Source: Lepidodermella squamata
Lineage: Eukaryota; Gastrotricha
Assembly: GCA_047495785.1 (NCBI GenBank)
Contig: JBLDXI010000043.1
Span: 678,473 to 742,472 of the forward strand
DNA: 64,000 nucleotides
Direction of reading: 5' to 3'
The notes below the pieces were generated by a model. That model had not been told where the DNA came from. It saw only the letters and a list, made by a program, of their open reading frames with translations, and ran no database searches. The stretch's first letter is position 1; each line of letters starts with the position of its first letter. Made by a program: the position numbers and the translations under genes. Shown in pieces: positions 45,930-59,624 of the stretch.

Positions 45930-47970
45930 TCGGCATCGTGCCGAATCCGGGCGAACCATGCATATTCGCGCTTCATTCGTTAGTGGCAACAAGCGCTACC
46001 ACGTTTGCAGGCGATCCGCTGACATTTCGGATGACCGATATTTCGCTGCCAGCCAAAACAGGCTGAAATCGCAGTTTCAACCCATGTACGTTGCGCAGCT
46101 CATCGGCATCGTGCCGAATCCGGGCGAACCATGCATATTCGCGCTTCATTCGTTAGTGGCAACAAGCGCTACCACGTTTGCAGGCGATCCGCTGACATTT
46201 CGGATGACCGATATTTCGCTGCCAGCCAAAACAGGCTGAAATCGCAGTTTCAACCCATGTACGTTGCGCAGCTCATCGGCATCGTGCCGAATCCGGGCAA
46301 ACCATGCATATTCGCGCTTCATTCGTTAGTGGCAACAAGCGCTACCACGTTTGCAGGCGATCCGCTGACATTTCGGATGACCGATATTTCGCTGCCAGCC
46401 AGAACAGGCTGAAATCGCAGTTTCAACCCTTGTACGTTGCGCAGCTCATCGGCATCGTGCCGAATCCGGGCGAACCATGCATATTCGCGCTTCCTTCGTT
46501 AGTGGCAACAAGCGCTACCACGTTTGCAGGCGATCCGCTGACATTTCGGATGACCGATATTTCGCTGCCAGCCAAAACAGGCTGAAATCGCAGTTTCAAC
46601 CCTTGTACGTTGCGCAGCTCATCGGCATCGTGCCGAATCCGGGCGAACCATGCATATTCGCGCTTCATTCGTTAGTGGCAACAAGCGCTACCACGTTTGC
46701 AAGCATTCCGCTGACATTTCGGATGACCGATATTTCGCTGCCAGCCAAAACAGGCTGAAATCGCAGTTTCAACCCATGTACGTTGCGCAGCTCATCGGCA
46801 TCGTGCCGAATCCGGGCGAACCATGCATATTCGCGCTTCATTCGTTAGTGGCAACAAGCGCTACCACGTTTGCAAGCATTCCGCTGACATTTCGGATGAC
46901 CGATATTTCGCTGCCAGCCAAAACAGGCTGAAATCGCAGTTTCAACCCTTGTACGTTGCGCAGCTCATCGGCATCGTGCCGAATCCGGGCGAACCATGCA
47001 TATTCGCGCTTCATTCGTTAGTGGCAACAAGCGCTACCACGTTTGCAGGCGATCCGCTGACATTTCGGATGACCGATATTTCGCTGCCAGCCAAAACAGG
47101 CTGAAATCGCAGTTTCAACCCATGTACGTTGCGCAGCTCATCGGCATCGTGCCGAATCCGGGCGAACCATGCATATTCGCGCTTCATTCGTTAGTGGCAA
47201 CAAGCGCTACCACGTTTGCAGGCGATCCGCTGACATTTCGGATGACCGATATTTCGCTGCCAGCCAAAACAGGCTGAAATCGCAGTTTCAACCCATGTAC
47301 GTTGCGCAGCTCATCGGCATCGTGCCGAATCCGGGCAAACCATGCATATTCGCGCTTCATTCGTTAGTGGCAACAAGCGCTACCACGTTTGCAGGCGATC
47401 CGCTGACATTTCGGATGACCGATATTTCGCTGCCAGCCAGAACAGGCTGAAATCGCAGTTTCAACCCTTGTACGTTGCGCAGCTCATCGGCATCGTGCCG
47501 AATCCGGGCGAACCATGCATATTCGCGCTTCCTTCGTTAGTGGCAACAAGCGCTACCACGTTTGCAGGCGATCCGCTGACATTTCGGATGACCGATATTT
47601 CGCTGCCAGCCAAAACAGGCTGAAATCGCAGTTTCAACCCTTGTACGTTGCGCAGCTCATCGGCATCGTGCCGAATCCGGGCGAACCATGCATATTCGCG
47701 CTTCATTCGTTAGTGGCAACAAGCGCTACCACGTTTGCAAGCATTCCGCTGACATTTCGGATGACCGATATTTCGCTGCCAGCCAAAACAGGCTGAAATC
47801 GCAGTTTCAACCCATGTACGTTGCGCAGCTCATCGGCATCGTGCCGAATCCGGGCGAACCATGCATATTCGCGCTTCATTCGTTAGTGGCAACAAGCGCT
47901 ACCACGTTTGCAAGCATTCCGCTGACATTTCGGATGACCGATATTTCGCTGCCAGCCAAAACAGGCTGAA
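45930..47970. repeat. Six-monomer higher-order repeat, two tandem copies
   Basis: The variant sequence from about 45.96 kb (CCCATG, AGAACAGG, CTTCCTTCG, then two AGCATTCCG units) recurs after exactly 1038 bp (6 x 173) at about 46.99 kb. The unusual CTTCCTTCG variant at 46,490 and 47,528 fixes the register. Confidence 0.85.
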
Positions 47971-48166
47971 ATCGCAGTTTCAACCCTTGTACGTTGCGCA
48001 GCTCATCGGCATCGTGCCGAATCCGGGCAAACCAAGCATATTCGCGCTTCATTCGTTAGTGGCAACAAGCGCTACCACGTTTGCAGGCGATCCGCTGACA
48101 TTTCGGATGACCGATATTTCGCTGCCAGCCAGAACAGGCTGAAATCGCAGTTTCAACCCTTGTACG

Positions 48167-48181
48167 CACATCTCGTGAGAG
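48167..48181. other. Foreign 15-mer in the array, possible sequencing-barcode remnant
   Basis: CACATCTCGTGAGAG replaces part of the TTGCGCAGCTCATCGG stretch of one monomer, leaving it 1 bp longer. No other unit has it. From memory it matches 15 of 16 bases of a PacBio barcode (ACACATCTCGTGAGAG). The monomers on its left (about 47,690-48,140) recur on its right (about 48,210-48,660). Confidence 0.55.
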
Positions 48182-51100
48182 TGCATCGTGCCGAATCCGG
48201 GCGAACCATGCATATTCGCGCTTCATTCGTTAGTGGCAACAAAGCGCTACCACGTTTGCAAGCATTCCGCTGACATTTCGGATGACCGATATTTCGCTGC
48301 CAGCCAAAACAGGCTGAAATCACAGTTTCAACCCATGTACGTTGCGCAGCTCATCGGCATCGTGCCGAATCCGGGCGAACCATGCATATTCGCGCTTCAT
48401 TCGTTAGTGGCAACAAGCGCTACCACGTTTGCAAGCATTCCGCTGACATTTCGGATGACCGATATTTCGCTGCCAGCCAAAACAGGCTGAAATCGCAGTT
48501 TCAACCCTTGTACGTTGCGCAGCTCATCGGCATCGTGCCGAATCCGGGCAAACCAAGCATATTCGCGCTTCATTCGTTAGTGGCAACAAGCGCTACCACG
48601 TTTGCAGGCGATCCGCTGACATTTCGGATGACCGATATTTCGCTGCCAGCCAGAACAGGCTGAAATCGCAGTTTCAACCCTTGTACGTTGCGCAGCTCAT
48701 CGGCATCGTGCCGAATCCGGGCGAACCATGCATATTCGCGCTTCATTCGTTAGTGGCAACAAGCGCTACCACGTTTGCAGGCGATCCGCTGACATTTCGG
48801 ATGACCGATATTTCGCTGCCAGCCAGAACAGGCTGAAATCGCAGTTTCAACCCTTGTACGTTGCGCAGCTCATCGGCATCGTGCCGAATCCGGGCAAACC
48901 ATGCATATTCGCGCTTCATTCGTTAGTGGCAACAAGCGCTACCACGTTTGCAGGCGATCCGCTGACATTTCGGATGACCGATATTTCGCTGCCAGCCAAA
49001 ACAGGCTGAAATCGCAGTTTCAACCCATGTACGTTGCGCAGCTCATCGGCATCGTGCCGAATCCGGGCGAACCATGCATATTCGCGCTTCATTCGTTAGT
49101 GGCAACAAGCGCTACCACGTTTGCAGGCGATCCGCTGACATTTCGGATGACCGATATTTCGCTGCCAGCCAGAACAGGCTGAAATCGCAGTTTCAACCCT
49201 TGTACGTTGCGCAGCTCATCGGCATCGTGCCGAATCCGGGCGAACCATGCATATTCGCGCTTCATTCGTTAGTGGCAACAAGCGCTACCACGTTTGCAGG
49301 CGATCCGCTGACATTTCGGATGACCGATATTTCGCTGCCAGCCAGAACAGGCTGAAATCGCAGTTTCAACCCTTGTACGTTGCGCAGCTCATCGGCATCG
49401 TGCCGAATCCGGGCGAACCATGCATATTCGCGCTTCATTCGTTAGTGGCAACAAGCGCTACCACGTTTGCAGGCGATCCGCTGACATTTCGGATGACCGA
49501 TATTTCGCTGCCAGCCAGAACAGGCTGAAATCGCAGTTTCAACCCTTGTACGTTGCGCAGCTCATCGGCATCGTGCCGAATCCGGGCAAACCATGCATAT
49601 TCGCGCTTCATTCGTTAGTGGCAACAAGCGCTACCACGTTTGCAGGCGATCCGCTGACATTTCGGATGACCGATATTTCGCTGCCAGCCAAAACAGGCTG
49701 AAATCGCAGTTTCAACCCATGTACGTTGCGCAGCTCATCGGCATCGTGCCGAATCCGGGCGAACCATGCATATTCGCGCTTCATTCGTTAGTGGCAACAA
49801 GCGCTACCACGTTTGCAAGCATTCCGCTGACATTTCGGATGACCGATATTTCGCTGCCAGCCAGAACAGGCTGAAATCGCAGTTTCAACCCTTGTACGTT
49901 GCGCAGCTCATCGGCATCGTGCCGAATCCGGGCGAACCATGCATATTCGCGCTTCATTCGTTAGTGGCAACAAGCGCTACCACGTTTGCAGGCGATCCGC
50001 TGACATTTCGGATGACCGATATTTCGCTGCCAGCCAAAACAGGCTGAAATCGTAGTTTCAACCCATGTACGTTGCGCAGCTCATCGGCATCGTGCCGAAT
50101 CCGGGCGAACCATGCATATTCGCGCTTCATTCGTTAATGGCAACAAGCGCTACCACGTTTGCAGGCGATCCGCTGACATTTCGGATGACCGATATTTCGC
50201 TGCCAGCCAAAACAGGCTGAAATCGCAGTTTCAACCCATGTACGTTGCGCAGCTCATCGGCATCGTGCCGAATCCGGGCAAACCATGCATATTCGCGCTT
50301 CATTCGTTAGTGGCAACAAGCGCTACCACGTTTGCAGGCGATCCGCTGACATTTCGGATGACCGATATTTCGCTGCCAGCCAGAACAGGCTGAAATCGCA
50401 GTTTCAACCCTTGTACGTTGCACAGCTCATCGGCATCGTGCCGAATCCGGGCGAACCATGCATATTCGCTCTTCCTTCGTTAGTGGCAACAAGCGCTACC
50501 ACGTTTGCAGGCGATCCGCTGACATTTCGGATGACCGATATTTCGCTGCCAGCCAAAACAGGCTGAAATCGCAGTTTCAACCCTTGTACGTTGCGCAGCT
50601 CATCGGCATCGTGCCGAATCCGGGCGAACCATGCATATTCGCGCTTCATTCGTTAGTGGCAACAAGCGCTACCACGTTTGCAAGCATTCCGCTGACATTT
50701 CGGATGACCGATATTTCGCTGCCAGCCAAAACAGGCTGAAATCGCAGTTTCAACCCTTGTACGTTGCGCAGCTCATCGGCATCGTGCCGAATCCGGGCAA
50801 ACCATGCATATTCGCGCTTCATTCGTTAGTGGCAACAAGCGCTACCACGTTTGCAGGCGATCCGCTGACATTTCGGATGACCGATATTTCGCTGCCAGCC
50901 AGAACAGGCTGAAATCGCAGTTTCAACCCTTGTACGTTGCGCAGCTCATCGGCATCGTGCCGAATCCGGGCGAACCATGCATATTCGCGCTTCATTCGTT
51001 AGTGGCAACAAGCGCTACCACGTTTGCAGGCGATCCGCTGACATTTCGGATGACCGATATTTCGCTGCCAGCCAAAACAGGCTGAAATCGCAGTTTCAAC

Positions 51101-52329
51101 CCATGTACGTTGCGCAGCTCATCGGCATCGTGCCGAATCCGGGCGAACCATGCATATTCGCGCTTCATTCGTTAGTGGCAACAAGCGCTACCACGTTTGC
51201 AAGCATCCGCTGACATTTCGGATGACCGATATTTCGCTGCCAGCCAAAACAGGCTGAAATCGCAGTTTCAACCTTGTACGTTGCGCAGCTCATCGGCATC
51301 GTGCCGAATCCGGGCAAACCATGCATATTCGCGCTTCATTCGTTAGTGGCAACAAGCGCTACCACGTTTGCAGGCGATCCGCTGACATTTCGGATGACCG
51401 ATATTTCGCTGCCAGCCAGAACAGGCTGAAATCGCAGTTTCAACCCTTGTACGTTGCGCAGCTCATCGGCATCGTGCCGAATCCGGGCGAACCATGCATA
51501 TTCGCGCTTCATTCGTTAGTGGCAACAAGCGCTACCACGTTTGCAGGCGATTCGCTGACATTTCGGATGACCGATATTTCGCTGCCAGCCAGAACAGGCT
51601 GAAATCGCAGTTTCAACCCTTGTACGTTGCGCAGCTCATCGGCATCGTGCCGAATCCGGGCGAACCATGCATATTCGCGCTTCATTCGTTAGTGGCAACA
51701 AGCGCTACCACGTTTGCAGGCGATCCGCTGACATTTCGGATGACCGATATTTCGCTGCCAGCCAAAACAGGCTGAAATCGCAGTTTCAACCCATGTACGT
51801 TGCGCAGCTCATCGGCATCGTGCCGAATCCGGGCGAACCATGCATATTCGCGCTTCATTCGTTAGTGGCAACAAGCGCTACCACGTTTGCAGGCGATCCG
51901 CTGACATTTCGGATGACCGATATTTCGCTGCCAGCCAAAACAGGCTGAAATCGCAGTTTCAACCCATGTACGTTGCGCAGCTCATCGGCATCGTGCCGAA
52001 TCCGGGCAAACCATGCATATTCGCGCTTCATTCGTTAGTGGCAACAAGCGCTACCACGTTTGCAGGCGATCCGCTGACATTTCGGATGACCGATATTTCG
52101 CTGCCAGCCAAAACAGGCTGAAATCGCAGTTTCAACCCTTGTACGTTGCGCAGCTCATCGGCATCGTGCCGAATCCGGGCAAACCATGCATATTCGCGCT
52201 TCATTCGTTAGTGGCAACAAGCGCTACCCACGTTTGCAGGCGATCCGCTGACATTTCGGATGACCGATATTTCGCTGCCAGCCAGAACAGGCTGAAATCG
52301 CAGTTTCAACCCTTGTACGTTGCGCAGCT

Positions 52330-53170
52330 CATCGGCATCGTGCCGAATCCGGGCGAACCATGCATATTCGCGCTTCATTCGTTAGTGGAAACAAGCGCTA
52401 CCACGTTTGCAAGCATTCCGCTGACATTTCGGATGACCGATATTTCGCTGCCAGCCAGAACAGGCTGAAATCGCAGTTTCAACCCTTGTACGTTGCGCCG
52501 CTCATCGGCATCGTGCCTAATCCGGGCGAACCATGCATATTCGCGCTTCATTCGTTAGTGGCAACAAGCGCTACCACGTTTGCAGGCGATCCGCTGACAT
52601 TTCGGATGACCGATATTTCGCTGCCAGCCAAAACAGGCTGAAATCGCAGTTTCAACCCATGTACGTTGCGCAGCTCATCGGCATCGTGCCGAATCCGGGC
52701 AAACCATGCATATTCGCGCTTCATTCGTTAGTGGCAACAAGCGCTACCACGTTTGCAGGCGATCCGCTGACATTTCGGATGACCGATATTTCGCTGCCAG
52801 CCAGAACAGGCTGAAATCGCAGTTTCAACCCTTGTACGTTGCGCAGCTCATCGGCATCGTGCCGAATCCGGGCGAACCATGCATATTCGCGCTTCATTCG
52901 TTAGTGGAAACAAGCGCTACCACGTTTGCAAGCATTCCGCTGACATTTCGGATGACCGATATTTCGCTGCCAGCCAGAACAGGCTGAAATCGCAGTTTCA
53001 ACCCTTGTACGTTGCGCCGCTCATCGGCATCGTGCCTAATCCGGGCGAACCATGCATATTCGCGCTTCATTCGTTAGTGGCAACAAGCGCTACCACGTTT
53101 GCAGGCGATCCGCTGACATTTCGGATGACCGATATTTCGCTGCCAGCCAAAACAGGCTGAAATCGCAGTT
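52330..53170. repeat. Three-monomer higher-order repeat, two copies
   Basis: GTGGAAACAAG, AGCATTCCG, GCGCCGCTCAT and GTGCCTAATCC occur in this order at 52,386-52,516 and again 519 bp (3 x 173) later at 52,905-53,040. Confidence 0.85.
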
Positions 53171-56100
53171 TCAACCCATGTACGTTGCGCAGCTCATCGG
53201 CATCGTGCCGAATCCGGGCAAACCATGCATATTCGCGCTTCATTCGTTAGTGGCAACAAGCGCTACCACGTTTGCAGGCGATCCGCTGACATTTCGGATG
53301 ACCGATATTTCGCTGCCAGCCAAAACAGGCTGAAATCGCAGTTTCAACCCTTGTACGTTGCGCAGCTCATCGGCATCGTGCCGAATCCGGGCAAACCATG
53401 CATATTCGCGCTTCATTCGTTAGTGGCAACAAGCGCTACCACGTTTGCAGGCGATCCGCTGACATTTCGGATGACCGATATTTCGCTGCCAGCCAGAACA
53501 GGCTGAAATCGCAGTTTCAACCCTTGTACGTGGCGCAGCCCTCAGCATCGTGCCGAATCCGGGCGAACCATGCATATTCGCGCTTCATTCGTTAGTGGCA
53601 ACAAGCGCTACCACGTTTGCAGGCGATCCGCTGACATTTCGGATGACCGATATTTCGCTGCCAGCCAGAACAGGCTGAAATCGCAGTTTCAACCCTTGTA
53701 CGTTGCGCAGCTCATCGGCATCGTGCCGAATCCGGGCAAACCATGCATATTCGCGCTTCATTCGTTAGTGGCAACAAGCGCTACAACGTTTGCAGCATTC
53801 CGCTGACATTCCGGATGACCGATATTTCGCTGCCAGCCAGAACAGGCTGAAATCGCAGTTTCAACCCTTGTACGTTGCGCAGCTCATCGGCATCGTGCCG
53901 AATCCGGGCGAACCATGCATATTCGCGCTTCATTCGTTAGTGGCAACAAGCGCTACCACGTTTGCAGGCGATCCGCTGACATTTCGGATGACCGATATTT
54001 CGCTGCCAGCCAGAACAGGCTGAAATCGCAGTTTCAACCCTTGTACGTTGCGCAGCTCATCGGCATCGTGCCGAATCCGGGCAAATCATGCATATTCGCG
54101 CTTCATTCGTTAGTGGCAACAAGCGCTACCACGTTTGCAAGCATTCCGCTGACATTCCGGATGACCGATATTTCGCTGCCAGCCAAAACAGGCTGAAATC
54201 GCAGTTTCAACCCTTGTACGTTGCGCAGCTCATCGGCATCGTGCCGAATCCGGGCAAACCATGCATATTCGCGCTTCATTCGTTAGTGGGCAACAAGCGC
54301 TACCACGTTTGCAGGCGATCCGCTGACATTTCGGATGACCGATATTTCGCTGCCAGCCAGAACAGGCTGAAATCGCAGTTTCAACCCTTGTACGTTGCGC
54401 AGCTCATCGGCATCGTGCCGAATCCGGGCAAACCATGCATATTCGCGCTTCATTCGTTAGTGGCAACAAGCGCTACCACGTTTGCAGGCGATCCGCTGAC
54501 ATTTCGGATGACCGATATTTCGCTGCCAGCCAAAACAGGCTGAAATCGCAGTTTTCAACCCTTGTACGTTGCGCAGCTCATCGGCATCGTGCCGAATCCG
54601 GGCAAACCATGCATATTCGCGCTTCATTCGTTAGTGGCAACAAGCGCTACCACGTTTGCAGGCGATCCGCTGACATTTCGGATGACCGATATTTCGCTGC
54701 CAGCCAGAACAGGCTGAAATCGCAGTTTCAACCCTTGTACGTTGCGCAGCTCATCGGCATCGTGCCGAATCCGGGCAAACCATGCATATTCGCGCTTCAT
54801 TCGTTAGTGGCAACAAGCGCTACCACGTTTGCAGGCGATCCGCTGACATTTCGGATGACCGATATTTCGCTGCCAGCCAGAACAGGCTGAAATCGCAGTT
54901 TCAACCCTTGTACGTTGCGCAGCTCATCGGCATCGTGCCGAATCCGGGCAAACCATGCATATTCGCGCTTCATTCGTTAGTGGCAACAAGCGCTACCACG
55001 TTTGCAGGCGATCCGCTGACATTTCGGATGACCGATATTTCGCTGCCAGCCAGAACAGGCTGAAATCGCAGTTTCAACCCTTGTACGTTGCGCAGCTCAT
55101 CGGCATCGTGCCGAATCCGGGCAAACCATGCATATTCGCGCTTCATTCGTTAGTGGCAACAAGCGCTACCACGTTTGCAAGCATTCCGCTGACATTCCGG
55201 ATGACCGATATTTCGCTGCCAGCCAGAACAGGCTGAAATCGCAGTTTCAACCCTTGTACGTTGCGCAGCTCATCGGCATCGTGCCGAATCCGGGCGAACC
55301 ATGCATATTCGCGCTTCATTCGTTAGTGGCAACAAGCGCTACCACGTTTGCAGGCGATCCGCTGACATTTCGGATGACCGATATTTCGCTGCAGCCAGAA
55401 CAGGCTGAAATCGCAGTTTCAACCCTTGTACGTTGCGCAGCTCATCGGCATCGTGCCGAATCCGGGCAAACCATGCATATTCGCGCTTCATTCGTTAGTG
55501 GCAACAAGCGCTACCACGTTTGCAGGCGATCCGCTGACATTTCGGATGACCGATATTTCGCTGCCAGCCAAAACAGGCTGAAATCGCAGTTTCAACCCAT
55601 GTACGTTGCGCAGCTCATCGGCATCGTGCCGAATCCGGGCGAACCATGCATATTCGCGCTTCATTCGTTAGTGGCAACAAGCGCTACCACGTTTGCAGGC
55701 GATCCGCTGACATTTCGGATGACCGATATTTCGCTGCCAGCCAGAACAGGCTGAAATCGCAGTTTCAACCCTTGTACGTTGCGCAGCTCATCGGCATCGT
55801 GCCGAATCCGGGCGAACCATGCATATTCGCGCTTCATTCGTTAGTGGCAACAAGCGCTACCACGTTTGCAGGCGATCCGCTGACATTTCGGATGACCGAT
55901 ATTCGCTGCCAGCCAGAACAGGCTGAAATCGCAGTTTCCAACCCTTGTACGTTGCGCAGCTCATCGGCATCGTGCCGAATCCGGGCGAACCATGCATATT
56001 CGCGCTTCATTCGTTAGTGGCAACAAGCGCTACCACGTTTGCAGGCGATCCGCTGACATTTCGGATGACCGATATTTCGCTGCCAGCCAGAACAGGCTGA

Positions 56101-59100
56101 AATCGCAGTTTCAACCCTTGTACGTTGCGCAGCTCATCGGCATCGTGCCGAATCCGGGCAAACCATGCATATTCGCGCTTCATTCGTTAGTGGCAACAAG
56201 CGCTACCACGTTTGCAGGCGATCCGCTGACATTTCGGATGACCGATATTTCGCTGCCAGCCAAAACAGGCTGAAATCGCAGTTTCAACCCTTGTACGTTG
56301 CGCAGCTCATCGGCATCGTGCCGAATCCGGGCAAACCATGCATATTCGCGCTTCATTCGTTAGTGCAACAAGCGCTACCACGTTTGCAAGCATTCCGCTG
56401 ACATTTCGGATGACCGATATTTCGCTGCCAGCCAGAACAGGCTGAAATCACAGTTTCAACCCTTGTACGTTGCGCAGCTCATCGGCATCGTGCCGAATCC
56501 GGGCAAACCATGCATATTCGCGCTTCATTCGTTAGTGGCAACAAGCGCTACCACGTTTGCAGGCGATCCGCTGACATTTCGGATGACCGATATTTCGCTG
56601 CCAGCCAAAACAGGCTGAAATCGCAGTTTCAACCCATGTACGTTGCGCAGCTCATCGGCATCGTGCCGAATCCGGGCGAACCATGCATATTCGCGCTTCA
56701 TTCGTTAGTGGCAACAAGCGCTACCACGTTTGCAGGCGATCCGCTGACATTTCGGATGACCGATATTTCGCTGCCAGCCAAAACAGGCTGAAATCGCAGT
56801 TTCAACCCATGTACGTTGCGCAGCTCATCGGCATCGTGCCGAATCCGGGCAAAACCATGCATATTCGCGCTTCATTCGTTAGTGGCAACAAGCGCTACCA
56901 CGTTTGCAGGCGATCCGCTGACATTTCGGATGACCGATATTTCGCTGCCAGCCAGAACAGGCTGAAATCGCAGTTTCAACCCTTGTACGTTGCGCAGCTC
57001 ATCGGCATCGTGCCGAATCCGGGCGAACCATGCATATTCGCTCTTCCTTCGTTAGTGGCAACAAGCGCTACCACGTTTGCAGGCGATCCGCTGACATTTC
57101 GGATGACCGATATTTCGCTGCCAGCCAAACAGGCTGAAATCGCAGTTTCAACCCTTGTACGTTGCGCAGCTCATCGGCATCGTGCCGAATCCGGGCGAAC
57201 CATGCATATTCGCGCTTCATTCGTTAGTGGCAACAAGCGCTACCACGTTTGCAAGCATTCCGCTGACATTTCGGATGACCGATATTTCGCTGCCAGCCAA
57301 AACAGGCTGAAATCGCAGTTTCAACCCTTGTACGTTGCGCAGCTCATCGGCATCGTGCCGAATCCGGGCAAACCATGCATATTCGCGCTTCATTCGTTAG
57401 TGGCAACAAGCGCTACCACGTTTGCAGGCGATCCGCTGACATTTCGGATGACCGATATTTCGCTACCAGCCAGAACAGGCTGAAATCGCAGTTTCAACCC
57501 TTGTACGTTGCGCAGCTCATCGGCATCGTGCCGAATCCGGGCGAACCATGCATATTCGCGCTTCATTCGTTAGTGGCAACAAGCGCTACCACGTTTGCAA
57601 GCATTCCGCTGACATTTCGGATGACCGATATTTCGCTGCCAGCCAAAACAGGCTGAAATCGCAGTTTCAACCCTTGTACGTTGCGCAGCTCATCGGCATC
57701 GTGCCGAATCCGGGCAAACCATGCATATTCGCGCTTCATTCGTTAGTGGCAACAAGCGCTACCACGTTTGCAGGCGATCCGCTGACATTTCGGATGACCG
57801 ATATTTCGCTGCCAGCCAGAACAGGCTGAAATCGCAGTTTCAACCCTTGTACGTTGCGCAGCTCATCGGCATCCTGCCGAATCCGAGCGAACCATGCATA
57901 TTCGCGCTTCATTCGTTAGTGGCAACAAGCGCTACCACGTTTGCAGGCGATCCGCTGACATTTCGGATGACCGATATTTCGCTGCCAGCCAGAACAGGCT
58001 GAAATCGCAGTTTCAACCCTTGTACGTTGCGCAGCTCATCGGCATCCTGCCGAATCCGGGCGAACCATGCATATTCGCGCTTCATTCGTTAGTGGCAACA
58101 AGCGCTACCACGTTTGCAGGCGATTCGCTGACATTTCGGATGACCGATATTTCGCTGCCAGCCAGAACAGGCTGAAATCGCAGTTTCAACCCTTGTACGT
58201 TGCGCAGCTCATCGGCATCGTGCCGAATCCGGGCGAACCATGCATATTCGCGCTTCATTCGTTAGTGGCAACAAGCGCTACCACGTTTGCAGGCGATCCG
58301 CTGACATTTCGGATGACCGATATTTCGCTGCCAGCCAGAACAGGCTGAAATCGCAGTTTCAACCCTTGTACGTTGCGCAGCTCATCGGCATCGTGCCGAA
58401 TCCGGGCGAACCATGCATATTCGCGCTTCATTCGTTAGTGGCAACAAGCGCTACCACGTTTGCAGGCGATCCGCTGACATTTCGGATGACCGATATTTCG
58501 CTGCCAGCCAGAACAGGCTGAAATCGCAGTTTCAACCCTTGTACGTTGCGCAGCTCATCGGCATCGTGCCGAATCCGGGCAAACCATGCATATTCGCGCT
58601 TCATTCGTTAGTGGCAACAAGCGCTACCACGTTTGCAGGCGATCCGCTGACATTTCGGATGACCGATATTTCGCTGCCAGCCAAAACAGGCTGAAATCGC
58701 AGTTTCAACCCATGTACGTTGCGCAGCTCATCGGCATCGTGCCGAATCCGGGCAAACCATGCATATTCGCGCTTCATTCGTTAGTGGCAACAAGCGCTAC
58801 CACGTTTGCAGGCGATCCGCTGACATTTCGGATGACCGATATTTCGCTGCCAGCCAAAACAGGCTGAAATCGCAGTTTCAACCCTTGTACGTTGCGCAGC
58901 TCATCGGCATCGTGCCGAATCCGGGCAAACCATGCATATTCGCGCTTCATTCGTTAGTGGCAACAAGCGCTACCACGTTTGCAAGCATTCCGCTGACATT
59001 TCGGATGACCGATATTTCGCTGCCAGCCAAAACAGGCTGAAATCGCAGTTTCAACCCCTTGTACGTTGCGCAGCTCATCGGCATCGTGCCGAATCCGGGC

Positions 59101-59624
59101 GAACCATGCATATTCGCGCTTCATTCGTTAGTGGCAACAAGCGCTACCACGTTTGCAAGCATTCCGCTGACATTTCGGATGACCGATATTTCGCTGCCAG
59201 CCAAAACAGGCTGAAATCGCAGTTTCAACCCTTGTACGTTGCGCAGCTCATCGGCATCGTGCCGAATCCGGGCGAACCATGCATATTCGCGCTTCATTCG
59301 TTAGTGGCAACAAGCGCTACCACGTTTGCAGGCGATCCGCTGACATTTCGGATGACCGATATTTCGCTGCCAGCCAAAACAGGCTGAAATCGCAGTTTCA
59401 ACCCATGTACGTTGCGCAGCTCATCGGCATCGTGCCGAATCCGGGCAAACCATGCATATTCGCGCTTCATTCGTTAGTGGCAACAAGCGCTACCACGTTT
59501 GCAGGCGATCCGCTGACATTTCGGATGACCGATATTTCGCTGCCAGCCAAAACAGGCTGAAATCGCAGTTTCAACCCTTGTACGTTGCGCAGCTCATCGG
59601 CATCGTGCCGAATCCGGGCGAACC

